The notes beneath the pieces were generated by a model that saw only the letters and a program-made list of their open reading frames with translations, did not search any database and was not told where the DNA came from. The position numbers and the translations under genes were made by a program. From NCBI GenBank assembly GCA_902774815.1, contig CACYJV010000002.1, positions 80,373 to 144,372 of the forward strand: a DNA stretch of 64,000 nt. The letters are read 5' to 3'. This DNA comes from an uncultured Prevotellaceae bacterium. Its GTDB lineage: Bacteria; Bacteroidota; Bacteroidia; Bacteroidales; Bacteroidaceae. Of the stretch, positions 31,328-40,657 are shown piece after piece (position 1 is the stretch's first letter; every line of letters begins with the position of its first letter).

Positions 31328-32209
31328 ATGGGAAAGATCCATTTTACCAAGATGCATGGGTGTGGTAATGACTATATCTACGTCAACGCCATTCGTAACG
31401 ACATCCCCGAACCATCAGAAACAGCCATCCTTTTGAGCGACCGCCACAAAGGTATAGGTAGCGATGGTCTGGTGCTGATTGGCAAATCTCCCATCCCGGA
31501 AGCTGATTTCACCATGCGCATCTTCAACGCCGACGGTTCAGAAGCCATGATGTGCGGCAATGCAAGCCGATGCATTGGCAAGTATGTCTATGAGCGTGGT
31601 TTGACTGAAAAGACCATCCTGAGGTTGCTAACTCCATCGGGCATAAAAGTGCTGATGTTGAATGTTGAGAACGATAGCGACAACAGAAAGGTGGAAAGCA
31701 TCACCGTCGATATGGGCGAACCTGTTTTTGAAGATAAAGAACTTTTCCGTCCGGACCTCAGCCATCAGCCTTCTACACCCAGTCCTTGTAGAGAGGGTAT
31801 TGAGGAGGCTGTTTTCGTCTCAATGGGCAATCCACACTACGTCGTTTTTGTTGACGATGTCGAGGCATTGGATGTAGCTGCCGAGGGAAACCGCCTCGAA
31901 CATCACCCACAATTTCCACAACGCAGCAACATAGAGTTTGCCGAAGTACGTCCAGAAGGTATCAGAATGCGTGTCTGGGAGCGAGGTAGTGGCATCACAA
32001 TGGCCTGCGGCACGGGAGCTTGTGCCACTGCCGTTGCCGCTTGCCTGACAAGACGAGTTGGCAGAAAGTCAAAAATCATAATGGATGGCGGCACTCTCTC
32101 CATTGAATGGTGTGAACAGGATCACTTTGCCGAAGGGCGCTTTTTCCAAAAGAACCACGTCTACATGACTGGACCTGCCACCTTTGTCTTCGATGGTGAA
32201 ATCGAATAA
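31328..32209 (+). CDS. dapF: Diaminopimelate epimerase
   Basis: Interconverts LL- and meso-diaminopimelate for lysine and peptidoglycan. It has 293 residues. Both catalytic cysteines are present, in [14 protein letters not shown] (about residue 77, with Ala where many relatives have Gly) and [20 protein letters not shown] (about 225). [12 protein letters not shown]-like [14 protein letters not shown] opens the protein. Residues 146-158 ([13 protein letters not shown]) form an unusual low-complexity loop that may be a degraded palindromic-repeat insertion at 31765-31800. The next gene, dapL, starts 15 bases downstream and provides the LL-isomer. Confidence 0.95.
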   Translation: MGKIHFTKMHGCGNDYIYVNAIRNDIPEPSETAILLSDRHKGIGSDGLVLIGKSPIPEADFTMRIFNADGSEAMMCGNASRCIGKYVYERGLTEKTILRLLTPSGIKVLMLNVENDSDNRKVESITVDMGEPVFEDKELFRPDLSHQPSTPSPCREGIEEAVFVSMGNPHYVVFVDDVEALDVAAEGNRLEHHPQFPQRSNIEFAEVRPEGIRMRVWERGSGITMACGTGACATAVAACLTRRVGRKSKIIMDGGTLSIEWCEQDHFAEGRFFQKNHVYMTGPATFVFDGEIE

Positions 32210-32224
32210 AAAACAATTTGCAGT

Positions 32225-33454
32225 ATGGCATTAGTAAACGAACACTTCCTAAAACTGCCGAACAACTATTTGTTCGCTGACATAGCTAAGAAGGTGAATG
32301 CCTTCAAGACCGTGCATCCCAAAACCGATGTCATTTCGCTTGGCATTGGCGATGTCACCCAACCGCTCTGTCCTGCGGTTGTAGAGGCCATGCATAAAGC
32401 TACTGACGAAATGGCCACCATGCAAAGCTTCCGCGGCTATGGTCCTGAGCAGGGATACGACTTCTTGCGGGATGCAATCCTGAAAAACGAATTTCTGCCG
32501 CGAAGTATCCACCTCGACCGTGACGAGATTTTCATCAGCGATGGTGCCAAGTCTGACACGGGAAACTTCCAGGAACTCATCCGTTGGGACAACAGTATTG
32601 CTGTCACCGATCCCATATATCCGGTTTATATCGACTCGAATGCAATGATTGGACGCGCAGGTATAAAGACCGAAGATGGCCATTGGAGCAACGTCATTTA
32701 TCTGCCCTGCACAGCAGAAAATGGTTTTGTGCCCGCATTGCCCCAGCAACGTGTTGACGTCATCTACCTCTGCTATCCAAACAATCCCACAGGAACGACA
32801 CTTACGCGCAATGAACTGAAGAGATGGGTGCAGTATGCACAAAAGAATGATGCGCTCATTTTCTTCGATGCGGCTTATGAGGCATACATCCAACACGACG
32901 ACATTCCTCATAGCATCTACGAAATAAAAGGTGCACGCAAAGTGGCTATAGAGTTTCATAGCTATTCCAAGACAGCAGGCTTCACAGGCTTGCGATGTGG
33001 CTACACCGTTGTACCCAAAGAGGTGACCGTAAGCACGCTTACGGGTGAGCGACTTCCGCTAAACCCATTGTGGAATCGACGCCAATGCACGAAGTTCAAT
33101 GGTACCAGCTATATCAGCCAGCGAGCCGCAGAAGCCACCTACACGACGGAAGGACAGCAACAGATACGCCAAACCATAGATTACTATATGCAAAATGCCC
33201 GCCGTATGAAGCAGGCACTCAAAGGAATCGGGCTTCAGGTCTATGGTGGCGACGACGCACCATATCTCTGGGTGCAGACACCTGAGCACATGACTTCATG
33301 GCGTTTCTTTGAACAGTTGCTCTACAATGCCCATGTGGTCTGCACCCCAGGCGTCGGATTCGGTCCATCGGGCGAGGGCTATGTCCGCCTTACCGCCTTC
33401 GGATCGCACGAACGCACAGAGGAAGCTTTGGAAAGAATCTTACGATTCTATTAA
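32225..33454 (+). CDS. dapL: LL-diaminopimelate aminotransferase
   Basis: Converts tetrahydrodipicolinate directly to LL-diaminopimelate with glutamate, bypassing the succinylase steps. It has 409 residues, fold-type I PLP enzyme. Family signatures are [15 protein letters not shown] at the start, [47 protein letters not shown] and the PLP lysine in [20 protein letters not shown]. It pairs with dapF in a two-gene operon, so this organism uses the DapL lysine route. Confidence 0.96.
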   Translation: MALVNEHFLKLPNNYLFADIAKKVNAFKTVHPKTDVISLGIGDVTQPLCPAVVEAMHKATDEMATMQSFRGYGPEQGYDFLRDAILKNEFLPRSIHLDRDEIFISDGAKSDTGNFQELIRWDNSIAVTDPIYPVYIDSNAMIGRAGIKTEDGHWSNVIYLPCTAENGFVPALPQQRVDVIYLCYPNNPTGTTLTRNELKRWVQYAQKNDALIFFDAAYEAYIQHDDIPHSIYEIKGARKVAIEFHSYSKTAGFTGLRCGYTVVPKEVTVSTLTGERLPLNPLWNRRQCTKFNGTSYISQRAAEATYTTEGQQQIRQTIDYYMQNARRMKQALKGIGLQVYGGDDAPYLWVQTPEHMTSWRFFEQLLYNAHVVCTPGVGFGPSGEGYVRLTAFGSHERTEEALERILRFY

Positions 33455-33482
33455 AAAACTGCAATAACAGATGAAACGCATT

Positions 33483-33522
33483 CCCTTAGCATGCCTATAG
33501 TGGCCCTTTAGCATGCTAAGGG
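33483..33522. terminator. Perfect 12-bp inverted repeat between convergent genes
   Basis: CCCTTAGCATGC (33483-33494) and GCATGCTAAGGG (33511-33522) are exact complements around 16 bases. It lies between the dapL stop and the lipoprotein stop and probably ends both transcripts, though no long T-run follows. Confidence 0.6.
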
Positions 33523-33528
33523 ATAGCT

Positions 33529-33999
33529 TTACTTTCGCAATTGCGACTTGTCGATAACCACGAAGATGGTGTCGACGACTTGCCCATGACGTTCTCCTCC
33601 CATATTCTTCAACGGATTGGCGAAGTCCTTGTCGAGCACCGTAACTTCATCTACAAAATAGTCGGAACGGCCACGATTGCCAAACCAGTTCCATCCCATT
33701 ACTTTGTGGTACTTCACCTTGATCTTCCAGCCTTCAATCTGAGCCTGATAGAGCAGGTCAACAAGGTGTTGCTGATCGTTGCGGTCGTTATCGAGCGAGA
33801 ACGTAAACGGCTCACCGGCAGTATTCATACCCGTCTGCGTAAGGTTCAGCCGTCCGTCCCACGAGTCCCAGATTAGTCCTGACTGTGCAAACTCAATGAC
33901 TGTTCCCACCTTCTCGCCACGCGAGTAGTTCTCGGAACATGCAGTAAGGAGTATGCCGGTCAGAACCAGCATACCCCATTTCATGATTTTATTTCTCAT
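33529..33999 (-). CDS. Lipoprotein of unknown function
   Basis: Not recognised. It has 156 residues with a lipobox (LTGILLTACSE, Cys at residue 21), so it is probably anchored in the inner or outer membrane. The mature part is compact, with aromatic strands (IWDSWDGRLNLTQTG, IEGWKIKVKYHKVMGWNWFG, SDYFVDEVTVLDK). An ATG at 33984 (MKWGML) would give a shorter signal peptide and is equally possible. It is followed on the minus strand by the convergent dapL terminator. The SPFH gene ends 17 bases upstream of it, so the two may be cotranscribed. Confidence 0.8.
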   Translation of the reverse strand: MRNKIMKWGMLVLTGILLTACSENYSRGEKVGTVIEFAQSGLIWDSWDGRLNLTQTGMNTAGEPFTFSLDNDRNDQQHLVDLLYQAQIEGWKIKVKYHKVMGWNWFGNRGRSDYFVDEVTVLDKDFANPLKNMGGERHGQVVDTIFVVIDKSQLRK

Positions 34000-34016
34000 T
34001 TCGTCGAAATCAAATA

Positions 34017-34973
34017 CTAATTGCTCTCCTTAAAGAGTTCCTTGATACCAGCAAGTGAACCCATCACGTTGGTAGCCTCGAAGGGAAGGTAGACTGTCTT
34101 CGTCTGCTGGTTATGGGCCAGTTCCTCCATCATCGTAATATACTTCTGAGCCAGCAAGTAGTTGGCAGGATTTGTGGTCTTGCCTACGGCCTCTGTGACG
34201 AGTTCAATGGCCTTTGCTTCAGCCTCAGCCTTGCGGATACGTGCCGTAGCCTCACCCTCGGCATGCAGGATTTCCTGCTGCTTCACAGCCTCAGCGCGGT
34301 TGATAGTGGCAGCTTTCTCACCTTCAGACTGCAGAATCTGCGACTGTTTGTTACCCTCTGAGGTCAAGATAGCGGCACGCTTGTTACGCTCAGCCTGCAT
34401 CTGCTTCTCCATGGCATTGAGCACTGAGGATGGCGGGATGATGTCCTGCAGTTCCACACGGTTCACCTTTACACCCCACTTGTCGGTGGCATCATCGAGC
34501 ACGGCGCGAAGTTTCGTGTTGATGGTGTCGCGTGAGGTCAGCGTCTGGTCGAGTTCCAGTTCACCGATGATATTACGCAGCGTGGTCTGCGTGAGCTTCT
34601 CAATGGCGTTGGGCAGGTTCGATATCTCATAGACGGCCTTGAAAGGATCCACAATCTGGAAATACAGCAGGGCATTGATCTCCATCTGGATGTTATCCTT
34701 AGTGATCACGTTCTGGCGGTCGAAGTCATACACCTGTTCGCGCAGGTCGATGGTGTCGTTGTAGGCATAGCGTCCGCGCTGGAGAACAACAATTTGCTTG
34801 GCACGGTCGATGAAGGGGATGATGATGTTGATACCTGGGTTCAGCGTAGCATAATAGCGTCCCAGTCGCTCAATGATTTTGGTCTCACTCTGCGGAATGA
34901 TCACCAGTGCCATTTTGGCGAAGATGATTACCAGTACGACGATGGCAATCAGTACATAAGTCATGATATCCAT
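34017..34973 (-). CDS. SPFH/Band 7 membrane protein (stomatin/QmcA-like)
   Basis: Protein of 318 residues. One N-terminal transmembrane segment (YVLIAIVVLVIIFAKMALVI) precedes an SPFH domain (ETKIIERLGRYYATLNPGIN, QVYDFDRQNVITKDNIQMEI, LRNIIGELELDQTLTSRDTI). Then comes a long Ala/Glu/Lys-rich helix (QAERNKRAAILTSEGNKQSQ, EGEATARIRKAEAEAKA) and a C-terminal segment. Family members assemble membrane microdomains and work with NfeD proteins; an NfeD gene lies two genes upstream on the same strand. The start could also be the Met at residue 4. Confidence 0.93.
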   Translation of the reverse strand: MDIMTYVLIAIVVLVIIFAKMALVIIPQSETKIIERLGRYYATLNPGINIIIPFIDRAKQIVVLQRGRYAYNDTIDLREQVYDFDRQNVITKDNIQMEINALLYFQIVDPFKAVYEISNLPNAIEKLTQTTLRNIIGELELDQTLTSRDTINTKLRAVLDDATDKWGVKVNRVELQDIIPPSSVLNAMEKQMQAERNKRAAILTSEGNKQSQILQSEGEKAATINRAEAVKQQEILHAEGEATARIRKAEAEAKAIELVTEAVGKTTNPANYLLAQKYITMMEELAHNQQTKTVYLPFEATNVMGSLAGIKELFKESN

Positions 34974-35203
34974 AATACTTAGGACCTCCCCCGACCCCTC
35001 ATTTCTGAGGGGAGGGCCTGCCGGTTAGCGGGGAGTTTAATGGCAGGCAGGATTGTTATTATTTACGATTTACTAATTTACTATTTACGATTTTTCTCTA
35101 CGGATTTCACGGATTATTTTATTCCAATTAGTTCTAATTTGTTTCCTTTTTCCCCACGGATTTTCATTTTTAACTATTCATTTTTCATTTGCGGCTTGCC
35201 GCG
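34974..35203. other. Repeat-rich gap between SPFH and STM3941-like genes
   Basis: It contains a palindromic copy at 34985-35015 (CTCCCCCGACCCCTCATTTC...GAGGGGAGGG). A CGGATTTCACGGATTATTTT motif lies near 35100, and an ATTCATTTTTCATTTGCGGC..GCCGC motif at 35168-35202. No gene or promoter is evident. Confidence 0.6.
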
Positions 35204-35728
35204 TTATTCCTCGTCCTCCCTTCGGTACCGATAATGATACCGCTTGAAGCGTTCGTATATCAGTTCGTAGGCATCCTTCGAAGGCATGTCGAGGGCTGAG
35301 AGCGAGATGCCGAAGTCATTGCCGAGAAACCTCTTCACGTACCGTATCCATCCGGGCAGGTCGCTCCGCTTCAGATAGGGCTGAAGGCAGAAGACGGCTT
35401 TTGTCTCACCTTCTTTCCTCATGCTCTTCACATCACAGAAGTGCAGCACCCGGCAGTTCCTGCTCAGCAGGCGTGGCATCTCGATGCAGTCGTCGTAAAT
35501 CAGCAGGTAAGGCTCGTGGCGGAACAGGCTGATGACCAGTGCCACAAGAGCCATGAGCCCAGGGATGCCGACTATCAAGATGCCAAACGATTGGAAGACG
35601 GATTCCCATGAGATAGGCACAATCTTATCGTAGTGCGCCCACGCCATGAATGCAGCAAGACCAAGTCCCACCGCCGCCATCTGTATCAGTCGGGTTTTCT
35701 TCTGGTTGATTTCTATTGGACGTTGCAT
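35204..35728 (-). CDS. STM3941-like membrane protein
   Basis: Protein of 174 residues with two N-terminal transmembrane helices (MAAVGLGLAAFMAWA at about 18-32 and ILIVGIPGLMALVALVISLF at about 50-70). A cytoplasmic beta-rich domain follows (YLLIYDDCIEMPRLLSRNCR, GISLSALDMPSKDAYELIYE). This layout resembles the STM3941 family of unknown function. It lies between the NfeD and SPFH genes on the same strand, which suggests a link to that membrane-microdomain pair. The family assignment is tentative. Confidence 0.7.
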   Translation of the reverse strand: MQRPIEINQKKTRLIQMAAVGLGLAAFMAWAHYDKIVPISWESVFQSFGILIVGIPGLMALVALVISLFRHEPYLLIYDDCIEMPRLLSRNCRVLHFCDVKSMRKEGETKAVFCLQPYLKRSDLPGWIRYVKRFLGNDFGISLSALDMPSKDAYELIYERFKRYHYRYRREDEE

Positions 35729-35777
35729 CTTTTTCTTCAGGAGTGTAGAAGTGAAGCGGGTGAAGAATTTTCAATTC

Positions 35778-36233
35778 TCAATTCTCTATCGTCTCCACGG
35801 TGATGATAATGCTCTCGCGGTCAACGACGCGCACGTTGGTGCCGACGGGCACGGCCTCATCGTCCTTGGTAACGGCCTTCCACACATCGCCATCGATTTG
35901 CACACGTCCGAAACCACCGGCCTCGATGGGCTCTACGACGCGTCCCTTACGGCCAATGAGTGCATCGGCATTGCTCACTCGGTACTCGTCGTTGCGATGC
36001 AGATAGCGCAGGGCTACGGGACGCACCAGGAACAGGCTCACCAGCGTGAAGATGGCGAACACGAGGAGCTGCACGTAGAAACTCGCACCGAAGGCTGCAC
36101 TTGTGGCTGCAAAGGCAGCTCCGATGGAGAAGCAGAGGATAAAGAAATCACCTGCCGTGAGCTCCAAAATGAGGCAGAGAACGGAAATCACCGCCCACAT
36201 CTGCCAAAGGTGTTGTGATAAGTAGTCAAACAT
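35778..36233 (-). CDS. NfeD-family membrane protein
   Basis: Protein of 151 residues. Two or three hydrophobic helices occupy residues 10-70 (WAVISVLCLILELTAGDFFI, YVQLLVFAIFTLVSLFLV). A C-terminal OB-fold domain follows (ALIGRKGRVVEPIEAGGFGR, VPVGTNVRVVDRESIIITVE), which is the short NfeD form without the protease domain. NfeD proteins partner with SPFH proteins; the SPFH gene lies two genes downstream. The unit reads NfeD, STM3941-like, SPFH, lipoprotein. Confidence 0.92.
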   Translation of the reverse strand: MFDYLSQHLWQMWAVISVLCLILELTAGDFFILCFSIGAAFAATSAAFGASFYVQLLVFAIFTLVSLFLVRPVALRYLHRNDEYRVSNADALIGRKGRVVEPIEAGGFGRVQIDGDVWKAVTKDDEAVPVGTNVRVVDRESIIITVETIEN

Positions 36234-36281
36234 AATAATTAACGATTTACATTTATATTCTTTTTTACTTTGTTGCTTTGT

Positions 36282-36962
36282 TTACAGTCCCAGCACGAAG
36301 TCATCCCATTGCTTTGAAGAACCTTTCTCGCCGAACACCTTATTATATAGGCGGCTGCGAGTAGTTGCGACGCTCTCCTTCGAATGGGCTGTCAGCGTGG
36401 CGATATCCTTGGGTTGCATATGCACCTTGATGAGCAAGCTGACGTGGTAGTCCTGATCCGTCATACGGTAGAGATTGTAGAGTCGCTCCGTAAAGCCTGT
36501 GTAGACCGAGTTCACCACCTGCTCCAAACGCCGCCATTCGTCGTTACCCATGCACTCGCCACGGTCGAGCATGCGCTGCATCGTCGCATAGATGTCGCTG
36601 CCAAAGATAACCGACTCGGCCTGTTCGCGTTTCTCCGTCTCAATCTCTGCCATGCGATTGGCATAGTCCAGTCGCGTCTTCTTCTCCTCCAGTTCCAACC
36701 TGAGCACCGAGTTTTCGTCGCCCAACTTACGGATGAGCGCTTCCAATTCGGTAATGCGCTGGCGATTTTGCTCAATGCCCTCACGGCTTGTCGACTGCTG
36801 TTCTTCCTGCATAGCGCGTACCTTATTTAATCTCTCCTGCAGATCTAGGACCTTTCGACGGCTGTTTTGTACCGTCAACACGAAGAGCGTGATGTAGGTC
36901 ACAGCGCCTATAAGCAGCAGAAACCATTCGCGATCGGTAAGTATTTGTAACGAAATGAGCAT
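36282..36962 (-). CDS. Membrane-anchored coiled-coil protein with HTH output domain
   Basis: Protein of 226 residues from ATG 36962. A transmembrane segment (WFLLLIGAVTYITLFVLTV, about 12-30) is followed by a long coiled coil (LQERLNKVRAMQEEQQ through RLELEEKKTRLDYANRMAEI, about 38-115). The C-terminal domain carries a LuxR/GerE-like helix-turn-helix (QPKDIATLTAHSKESVATTR then SRLYNKVFG). Such C-termini occur in Bacteroidota membrane-tethered regulators. DNA binding from the membrane, or regulated release, is inferred. The start is chosen because the promoter lies between 36962 and the longer alternative start at 37076. Confidence 0.8.
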   Translation of the reverse strand: MLISLQILTDREWFLLLIGAVTYITLFVLTVQNSRRKVLDLQERLNKVRAMQEEQQSTSREGIEQNRQRITELEALIRKLGDENSVLRLELEEKKTRLDYANRMAEIETEKREQAESVIFGSDIYATMQRMLDRGECMGNDEWRRLEQVVNSVYTGFTERLYNLYRMTDQDYHVSLLIKVHMQPKDIATLTAHSKESVATTRSRLYNKVFGEKGSSKQWDDFVLGL

Positions 36963-36991
36963 TTTTACTATTTGTTTTGAATTTTCTGTTG

Positions 36992-37023
36992 CAAAGATAC
37001 AGTTAAAAAACGAAACCTGCAAG
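36992..37023 (-). promoter_or_regulatory. Promoter of the membrane-anchored HTH gene
   Basis: On minus, CTTG (37020-37023), a 20-nt spacer and TATCTTTG (36992-36999), 29 nt before the ATG. Confidence 0.65.
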
Positions 37024-37189
37024 AAAAAGAGTTTGCAATAATTCGCAATAGCAAAAACACCTGTTGAAAGCCTCAACCATAGTTTGCAAAAGTTTGCAAA
37101 CAGGCTAAAAACTAATGAAAATCTCCCGTTTTGGCTGTTTCTTCATAAGTGATGGCCAATACGGGAGACTTCTATTCCTACATCATCGC

Positions 37190-38065
37190 TTAGCGTTTCT
37201 TCGTAGTCGTTTTCTTCTTGGTAGTCGTGCTCTTAGTCGTCGTAGTCACAGGAGGTGTGTAGTACTTCAGTGCCTCGGGCAAGAACTTTGTCTTAATGTT
37301 GTTGATGCGTGTTGCATCGCTGGGGTGATCGCTCAGGAATTCAGCCGAGGCCGCACCCGTGCTGGCCGACATACGCTGCCAGAATGCCACAGCCACGTTG
37401 GGATCGTAGCCAGCCATAGCGGCGAAAATCAATCCCATACGGTCGGCTTCAGTTTCGTGGTCGCGCGAGTACTTCAGGTTGCGGAACTGCAATCCGTACT
37501 GTGCCACCACCTGAGCAATCGACTGTGTGTTCTGTCCCATGCCCAGGGCGCCAGCGATGGCGCTTCCAATCTGCAGGCCGTACTGCTGCTTGATCTGCTT
37601 CGACATCTGTTCTGCCGAGTGGGCTGCCACTGCGTGTGCAATTTCGTGTCCAAGCACGATGGCCAGCGAAGCCTCATCCTGCGTGACGGGCAGCAATCCC
37701 TCGTAGACAACAATCTTTCCGCCAGGCATACAGAATGCGTTCACGTTCTGATCCTGCACCAGATTGAACTCCCACTGATAGTTCTGAATCTCGTTGGCAT
37801 AGCCATTGTTCATCAGATAGGTCTGCACGGCATTGGCCAACTTCTGACCTACGCGCTGTACCATGGCGGTGTTCGTTGCGTTGGTCGACTTCTTTGCCGT
37901 CTGCATGTACTTCGAATACTCCGTAGCGCTGAGCGACAACACTTCCGAGTCGCTGATCATCAGGCTCTGCTTGCGTCCCGTCAGGGGTACGGTGCGCGTG
38001 GTGCCACATGCCGAGAACAGCACAGCTGCCACCACAGCAATCACATAATGTTTGAAATTCTTCAT
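37190..38065 (-). CDS. M48-family zinc metalloprotease, lipoprotein
   Basis: Protein of 291 residues from ATG 38065. It has a lipoprotein signal (YVIAVVAAVLFSACGTTRT). The zinc site HEIAH lies in LAIVLGHEIAHAVAAHSAEQ near residue 130, and the third ligand Glu in SRDHETEADRMGLIFAAMAG near 200. It resembles LoiP/BepA-type periplasmic proteases of envelope quality control. The C-terminus ends in a Thr/Lys-rich tail (STTTKKKTTTKKR), unusual for the family. It is divergent from the small basic protein gene at 38226. Confidence 0.93.
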   Translation of the reverse strand: MKNFKHYVIAVVAAVLFSACGTTRTVPLTGRKQSLMISDSEVLSLSATEYSKYMQTAKKSTNATNTAMVQRVGQKLANAVQTYLMNNGYANEIQNYQWEFNLVQDQNVNAFCMPGGKIVVYEGLLPVTQDEASLAIVLGHEIAHAVAAHSAEQMSKQIKQQYGLQIGSAIAGALGMGQNTQSIAQVVAQYGLQFRNLKYSRDHETEADRMGLIFAAMAGYDPNVAVAFWQRMSASTGAASAEFLSDHPSDATRINNIKTKFLPEALKYYTPPVTTTTKSTTTKKKTTTKKR

Positions 38066-38100
38066 TGTTGTGTTATTTTTGTAGTTCGACTTATCATCCG

Positions 38101-38131
38101 CAAAGTTAAGTGATTTTTCTGAAACGCCCAA
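38101..38131 (-). promoter_or_regulatory. Promoter of the M48 protease gene
   Basis: On minus, TTGG (38128-38131), a 19-nt spacer and TAACTTTG (38101-38108), 35 nt before the ATG at 38065. It is back to back with the promoter at 38160-38191. Confidence 0.65.
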
Positions 38132-38159
38132 CTTATTTCATCTTTTTTTCTCCAATTTG

Positions 38160-38191
38160 TTTGGCTTTCACACAAGAAAAGCGTAAATTTG
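38160..38191 (+). promoter_or_regulatory. Promoter of the small basic protein gene
   Basis: TTTG (38160-38163), a 20-nt spacer and TAAATTTG (38184-38191), 34 nt before the ATG at 38226. Confidence 0.82.
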
Positions 38192-38225
38192 CAACACATT
38201 ATCACACAAACAACAATTAACGACT

Positions 38226-38429
38226 ATGGCAAAAAGACAGAAGAAAGACCTCTGGTGGTACATCAAAAAGGAATATGGACTGTCGGGGCTGAAGCGGAAG
38301 TTCACGAAAGAGACTGGCATACCACTGACAAAGGCGGGCGTTGAACGCAAACTGGGTGCGCTGTTGCTCGACTGGGTGCTAGGCCGTGGCAAGAAGACTG
38401 CCCAGGAAAACGATGAAGAGGAAGAATAG
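38226..38429 (+). CDS. Small charged protein of unknown function
   Basis: Not recognised. It has 67 residues: a basic N-terminal half (MAKRQKKDLWWYIKKEYGLS, LKRKFTKETGIPLTKAG), a short hydrophobic stretch (LGALLLDWVLG) and an acidic tail (ENDEEEE). It is supported as a gene by a consensus promoter 34 nt upstream and by the following lipoprotein gene starting 23 bases after its stop. It could be a small cytoplasmic or membrane-surface protein. Confidence 0.7.
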   Translation: MAKRQKKDLWWYIKKEYGLSGLKRKFTKETGIPLTKAGVERKLGALLLDWVLGRGKKTAQENDEEEE

Positions 38430-38452
38430 AACGACTATTTACAACTGATGCC

Positions 38453-39340
38453 ATGATGAAAAATATCCTGAAATACACTTGGACACTGTTGCTGGCGGTG
38501 GCCCTTTCGTCGTGTGAAAAACCCATTACCGAAGACGATCCCAATGAAAAACCCTTGAAAGGCAACCTCACCTACACCATTTCGCGCTATGAAACCATGC
38601 CGCTGATGGCCACAGCAGGCGGTGCAGAAAGCACACCTATTGCCGAGGTAGCCAACCGAATCAACCTGGCTGCCTATGACGACGACGGCAACAAGGTAAA
38701 AGCCATCAACCAAATAGCAGACGACGAAGACTTCGGAACCCTTACTATGACGCTCGAAGAAGGTCACTACACCATCGTCATCCTGGCCCATAGCTGCACG
38801 GGCAATGCCACTATGAGCAATCCGAACAAGATTACTTTTCCCAATAACAAAGTGACCGACACCTTCTACTTCGTCGATGAGGTAACCATAGGAAGCGACA
38901 GCCAAAGTCGCGAAGCAGAGATGCGCCGTGGAGTGGCACAGTTCCGCCTGCAGACCACCGACCCTGTGCCCGAGAATGTGGCGCAAATGAAATTCTACTA
39001 TACAGGCGGAAGCAGCACTTTCGATGCCATTTCAGGCTATGGTTGTGTAGATTCCCGCCAGACAGAGCTGCGTGCCGTCGATGCCAACATACGTGGAAAG
39101 ACGGGTGCCTTTTCCGTATATACCTTCCCACATGCAGAGAAAGGCGAACTGCACATGACCGTTACCGCTTTGGATGCGCAGCAGCGAGATGTCGCCAGCC
39201 GTGAGTTCACCAACGTGCCCATCGCCCGCAATCAAGCCACCATCTACAGCGGTGCCTTCTTCGACGACGAACAGTTTGCCAAAGAATCCCTGACGCTCAC
39301 CACAAACGAGGTATGGCAGGAAGTTGTCCACAACTTCTGA
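38453..39340 (+). CDS. FimB/Mfa2-like lipoprotein
   Basis: Protein of 295 residues with a lipobox (LLLAVALSSCEKPITED, Cys about residue 21). The mature region resembles the FimB/Mfa2 family of fimbrial anchor lipoproteins: INLAAYDDDGNKVKAINQIA, TLEEGHYTIVILAHSC, MRRGVAQFRLQTTDPVPENV, MKFYYTGGSSTFDAISGYG. Mfa2-type proteins anchor or cap short fimbriae at the outer membrane. No major fimbrillin gene is nearby, so it may serve pili encoded elsewhere or have another surface role. The convergent MFS gene ends 7 bases downstream. Confidence 0.75.
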   Translation: MMKNILKYTWTLLLAVALSSCEKPITEDDPNEKPLKGNLTYTISRYETMPLMATAGGAESTPIAEVANRINLAAYDDDGNKVKAINQIADDEDFGTLTMTLEEGHYTIVILAHSCTGNATMSNPNKITFPNNKVTDTFYFVDEVTIGSDSQSREAEMRRGVAQFRLQTTDPVPENVAQMKFYYTGGSSTFDAISGYGCVDSRQTELRAVDANIRGKTGAFSVYTFPHAEKGELHMTVTALDAQQRDVASREFTNVPIARNQATIYSGAFFDDEQFAKESLTLTTNEVWQEVVHNF

Positions 39341-39346
39341 TGCCCC

Positions 39347-40657
39347 CTACCCTTCCTGTTTCTTCTTTCCGAACTCCGGATCAATGTGGATAAAGGCCGT
39401 CACCACAAATGTGATGGCACAAAGGAACATGACGATAATGAAGAACTGCCTGTATCCGACGGCATCCTTCAGCCATCCCGACAGCATGCCCGGCAACATC
39501 AGCCCCAGGTAGGAAAGGGCCGTGCAGATGGCATAGTGCGAAGTCTTGAACTCGCCTTGCGAGAAGTAGAGCATGTAGAGGGTAAGCGCGGTGAATCCCA
39601 GTCCGTAACCAAACTGCTCGATGAAGAGGCACGAACTGATGAGCAGCAGGTTCGAGGGCATGGCATAGCTCATGTAGACGTAGACCAAGTCGGGCAATGT
39701 CAGCGCTATGACAAAAGGCCAAAGCCAGCGTTTCAGTCCGTCGCGACTGGCCAGCATGCCGCCCACAATGCCTCCTAGGAGCAGGCCGATGAGGCCGATG
39801 GTTCCATAGCTGAGCCCGTATTCCTGAGGCGACAAGCCGAGTCCGCCAGCCGAGTTGGGGCGTTGCAGGAAGGTCGTTGTCATCTTCGAGAGCATCGCCT
39901 CGGGGAAACGGTAGAACAGAAGGAACAGCAACACGAAGAGCATGCTCTTCCATGGCAGCTTCGTGAAGAACGTCACGAGCATCTCCTTCACGCCGTTCAT
40001 CACTTCAGAGGCCGTCATATTATCGTTCTTACGGTCGTTTGGCCGCGGCATCATAACACCATGATAGAGCCAAAGGGCCAGGAATAGACCTGCTAAACCA
40101 TAGAAAACGAGGCTCCAAGTGTATGCTTTTTGGTTGCGAAACATCACCTGTAGCATTCCTGCAAGTGCCACCAGCACGCCTTGTCCGAAAATGACGGCTA
40201 TGCGATAGAACGTGTTTCGGATGCCGACAAACCATGCCTGGTCGTGACTGTCGAGTTCTATCATATAGAAACCGTCGGCCGCTATGTCGTGCGTAGCACT
40301 GCTGAAGGCCATGAGGAAGAAGAAGAACATGGTGCCTTGGAACCAGAACGAGGCGTTCAACGTGAAGGCTACGCCACCCAGCGAGGCTGCTATGAGCAGC
40401 TGCATGGACAGTACCCACCAGCGTTTGGTCTTGTAGAGGTCCACGAAAGGACTCCACAGGAACTTCAACACCCACGGCAGGCTGAGCCACGACGTGTAGA
40501 GTGCAATCTCGGTGTCGCTCATGCCGAGTTGCATGTACATAGTGACGGCAACCGTCATGACGATGACGTTGGGAAGTCCTTCTGCGAAATAGAGTGTGGG
40601 CACCCACTTCCAGGGGCCCCATGAACTACGTTCAGTAGATTTTTCTGATGTCTGCAT
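39347..40657 (-). CDS. AmpG-like MFS permease
   Basis: Inner-membrane transporter of 436 residues with about 12 helices. The N-terminus [20 protein letters not shown] and [20 protein letters not shown] match the AmpG/PAT subfamily of the major facilitator superfamily, which imports muropeptides. Its start lies 26 bases inside the 3' end of the upstream SpoIID fusion gene, so the two are cotranscribed. Pairing with a SpoIID-domain protein is consistent with a peptidoglycan-recycling role. This is an inference, since AmpG relatives also carry other cargo. Confidence 0.85.
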   Translation of the reverse strand: MQTSEKSTERSSWGPWKWVPTLYFAEGLPNVIVMTVAVTMYMQLGMSDTEIALYTSWLSLPWVLKFLWSPFVDLYKTKRWWVLSMQLLIAASLGGVAFTLNASFWFQGTMFFFFLMAFSSATHDIAADGFYMIELDSHDQAWFVGIRNTFYRIAVIFGQGVLVALAGMLQVMFRNQKAYTWSLVFYGLAGLFLALWLYHGVMMPRPNDRKNDNMTASEVMNGVKEMLVTFFTKLPWKSMLFVLLFLLFYRFPEAMLSKMTTTFLQRPNSAGGLGLSPQEYGLSYGTIGLIGLLLGGIVGGMLASRDGLKRWLWPFVIALTLPDLVYVYMSYAMPSNLLLISSCLFIEQFGYGLGFTALTLYMLYFSQGEFKTSHYAICTALSYLGLMLPGMLSGWLKDAVGYRQFFIIVMFLCAITFVVTAFIHIDPEFGKKKQEG

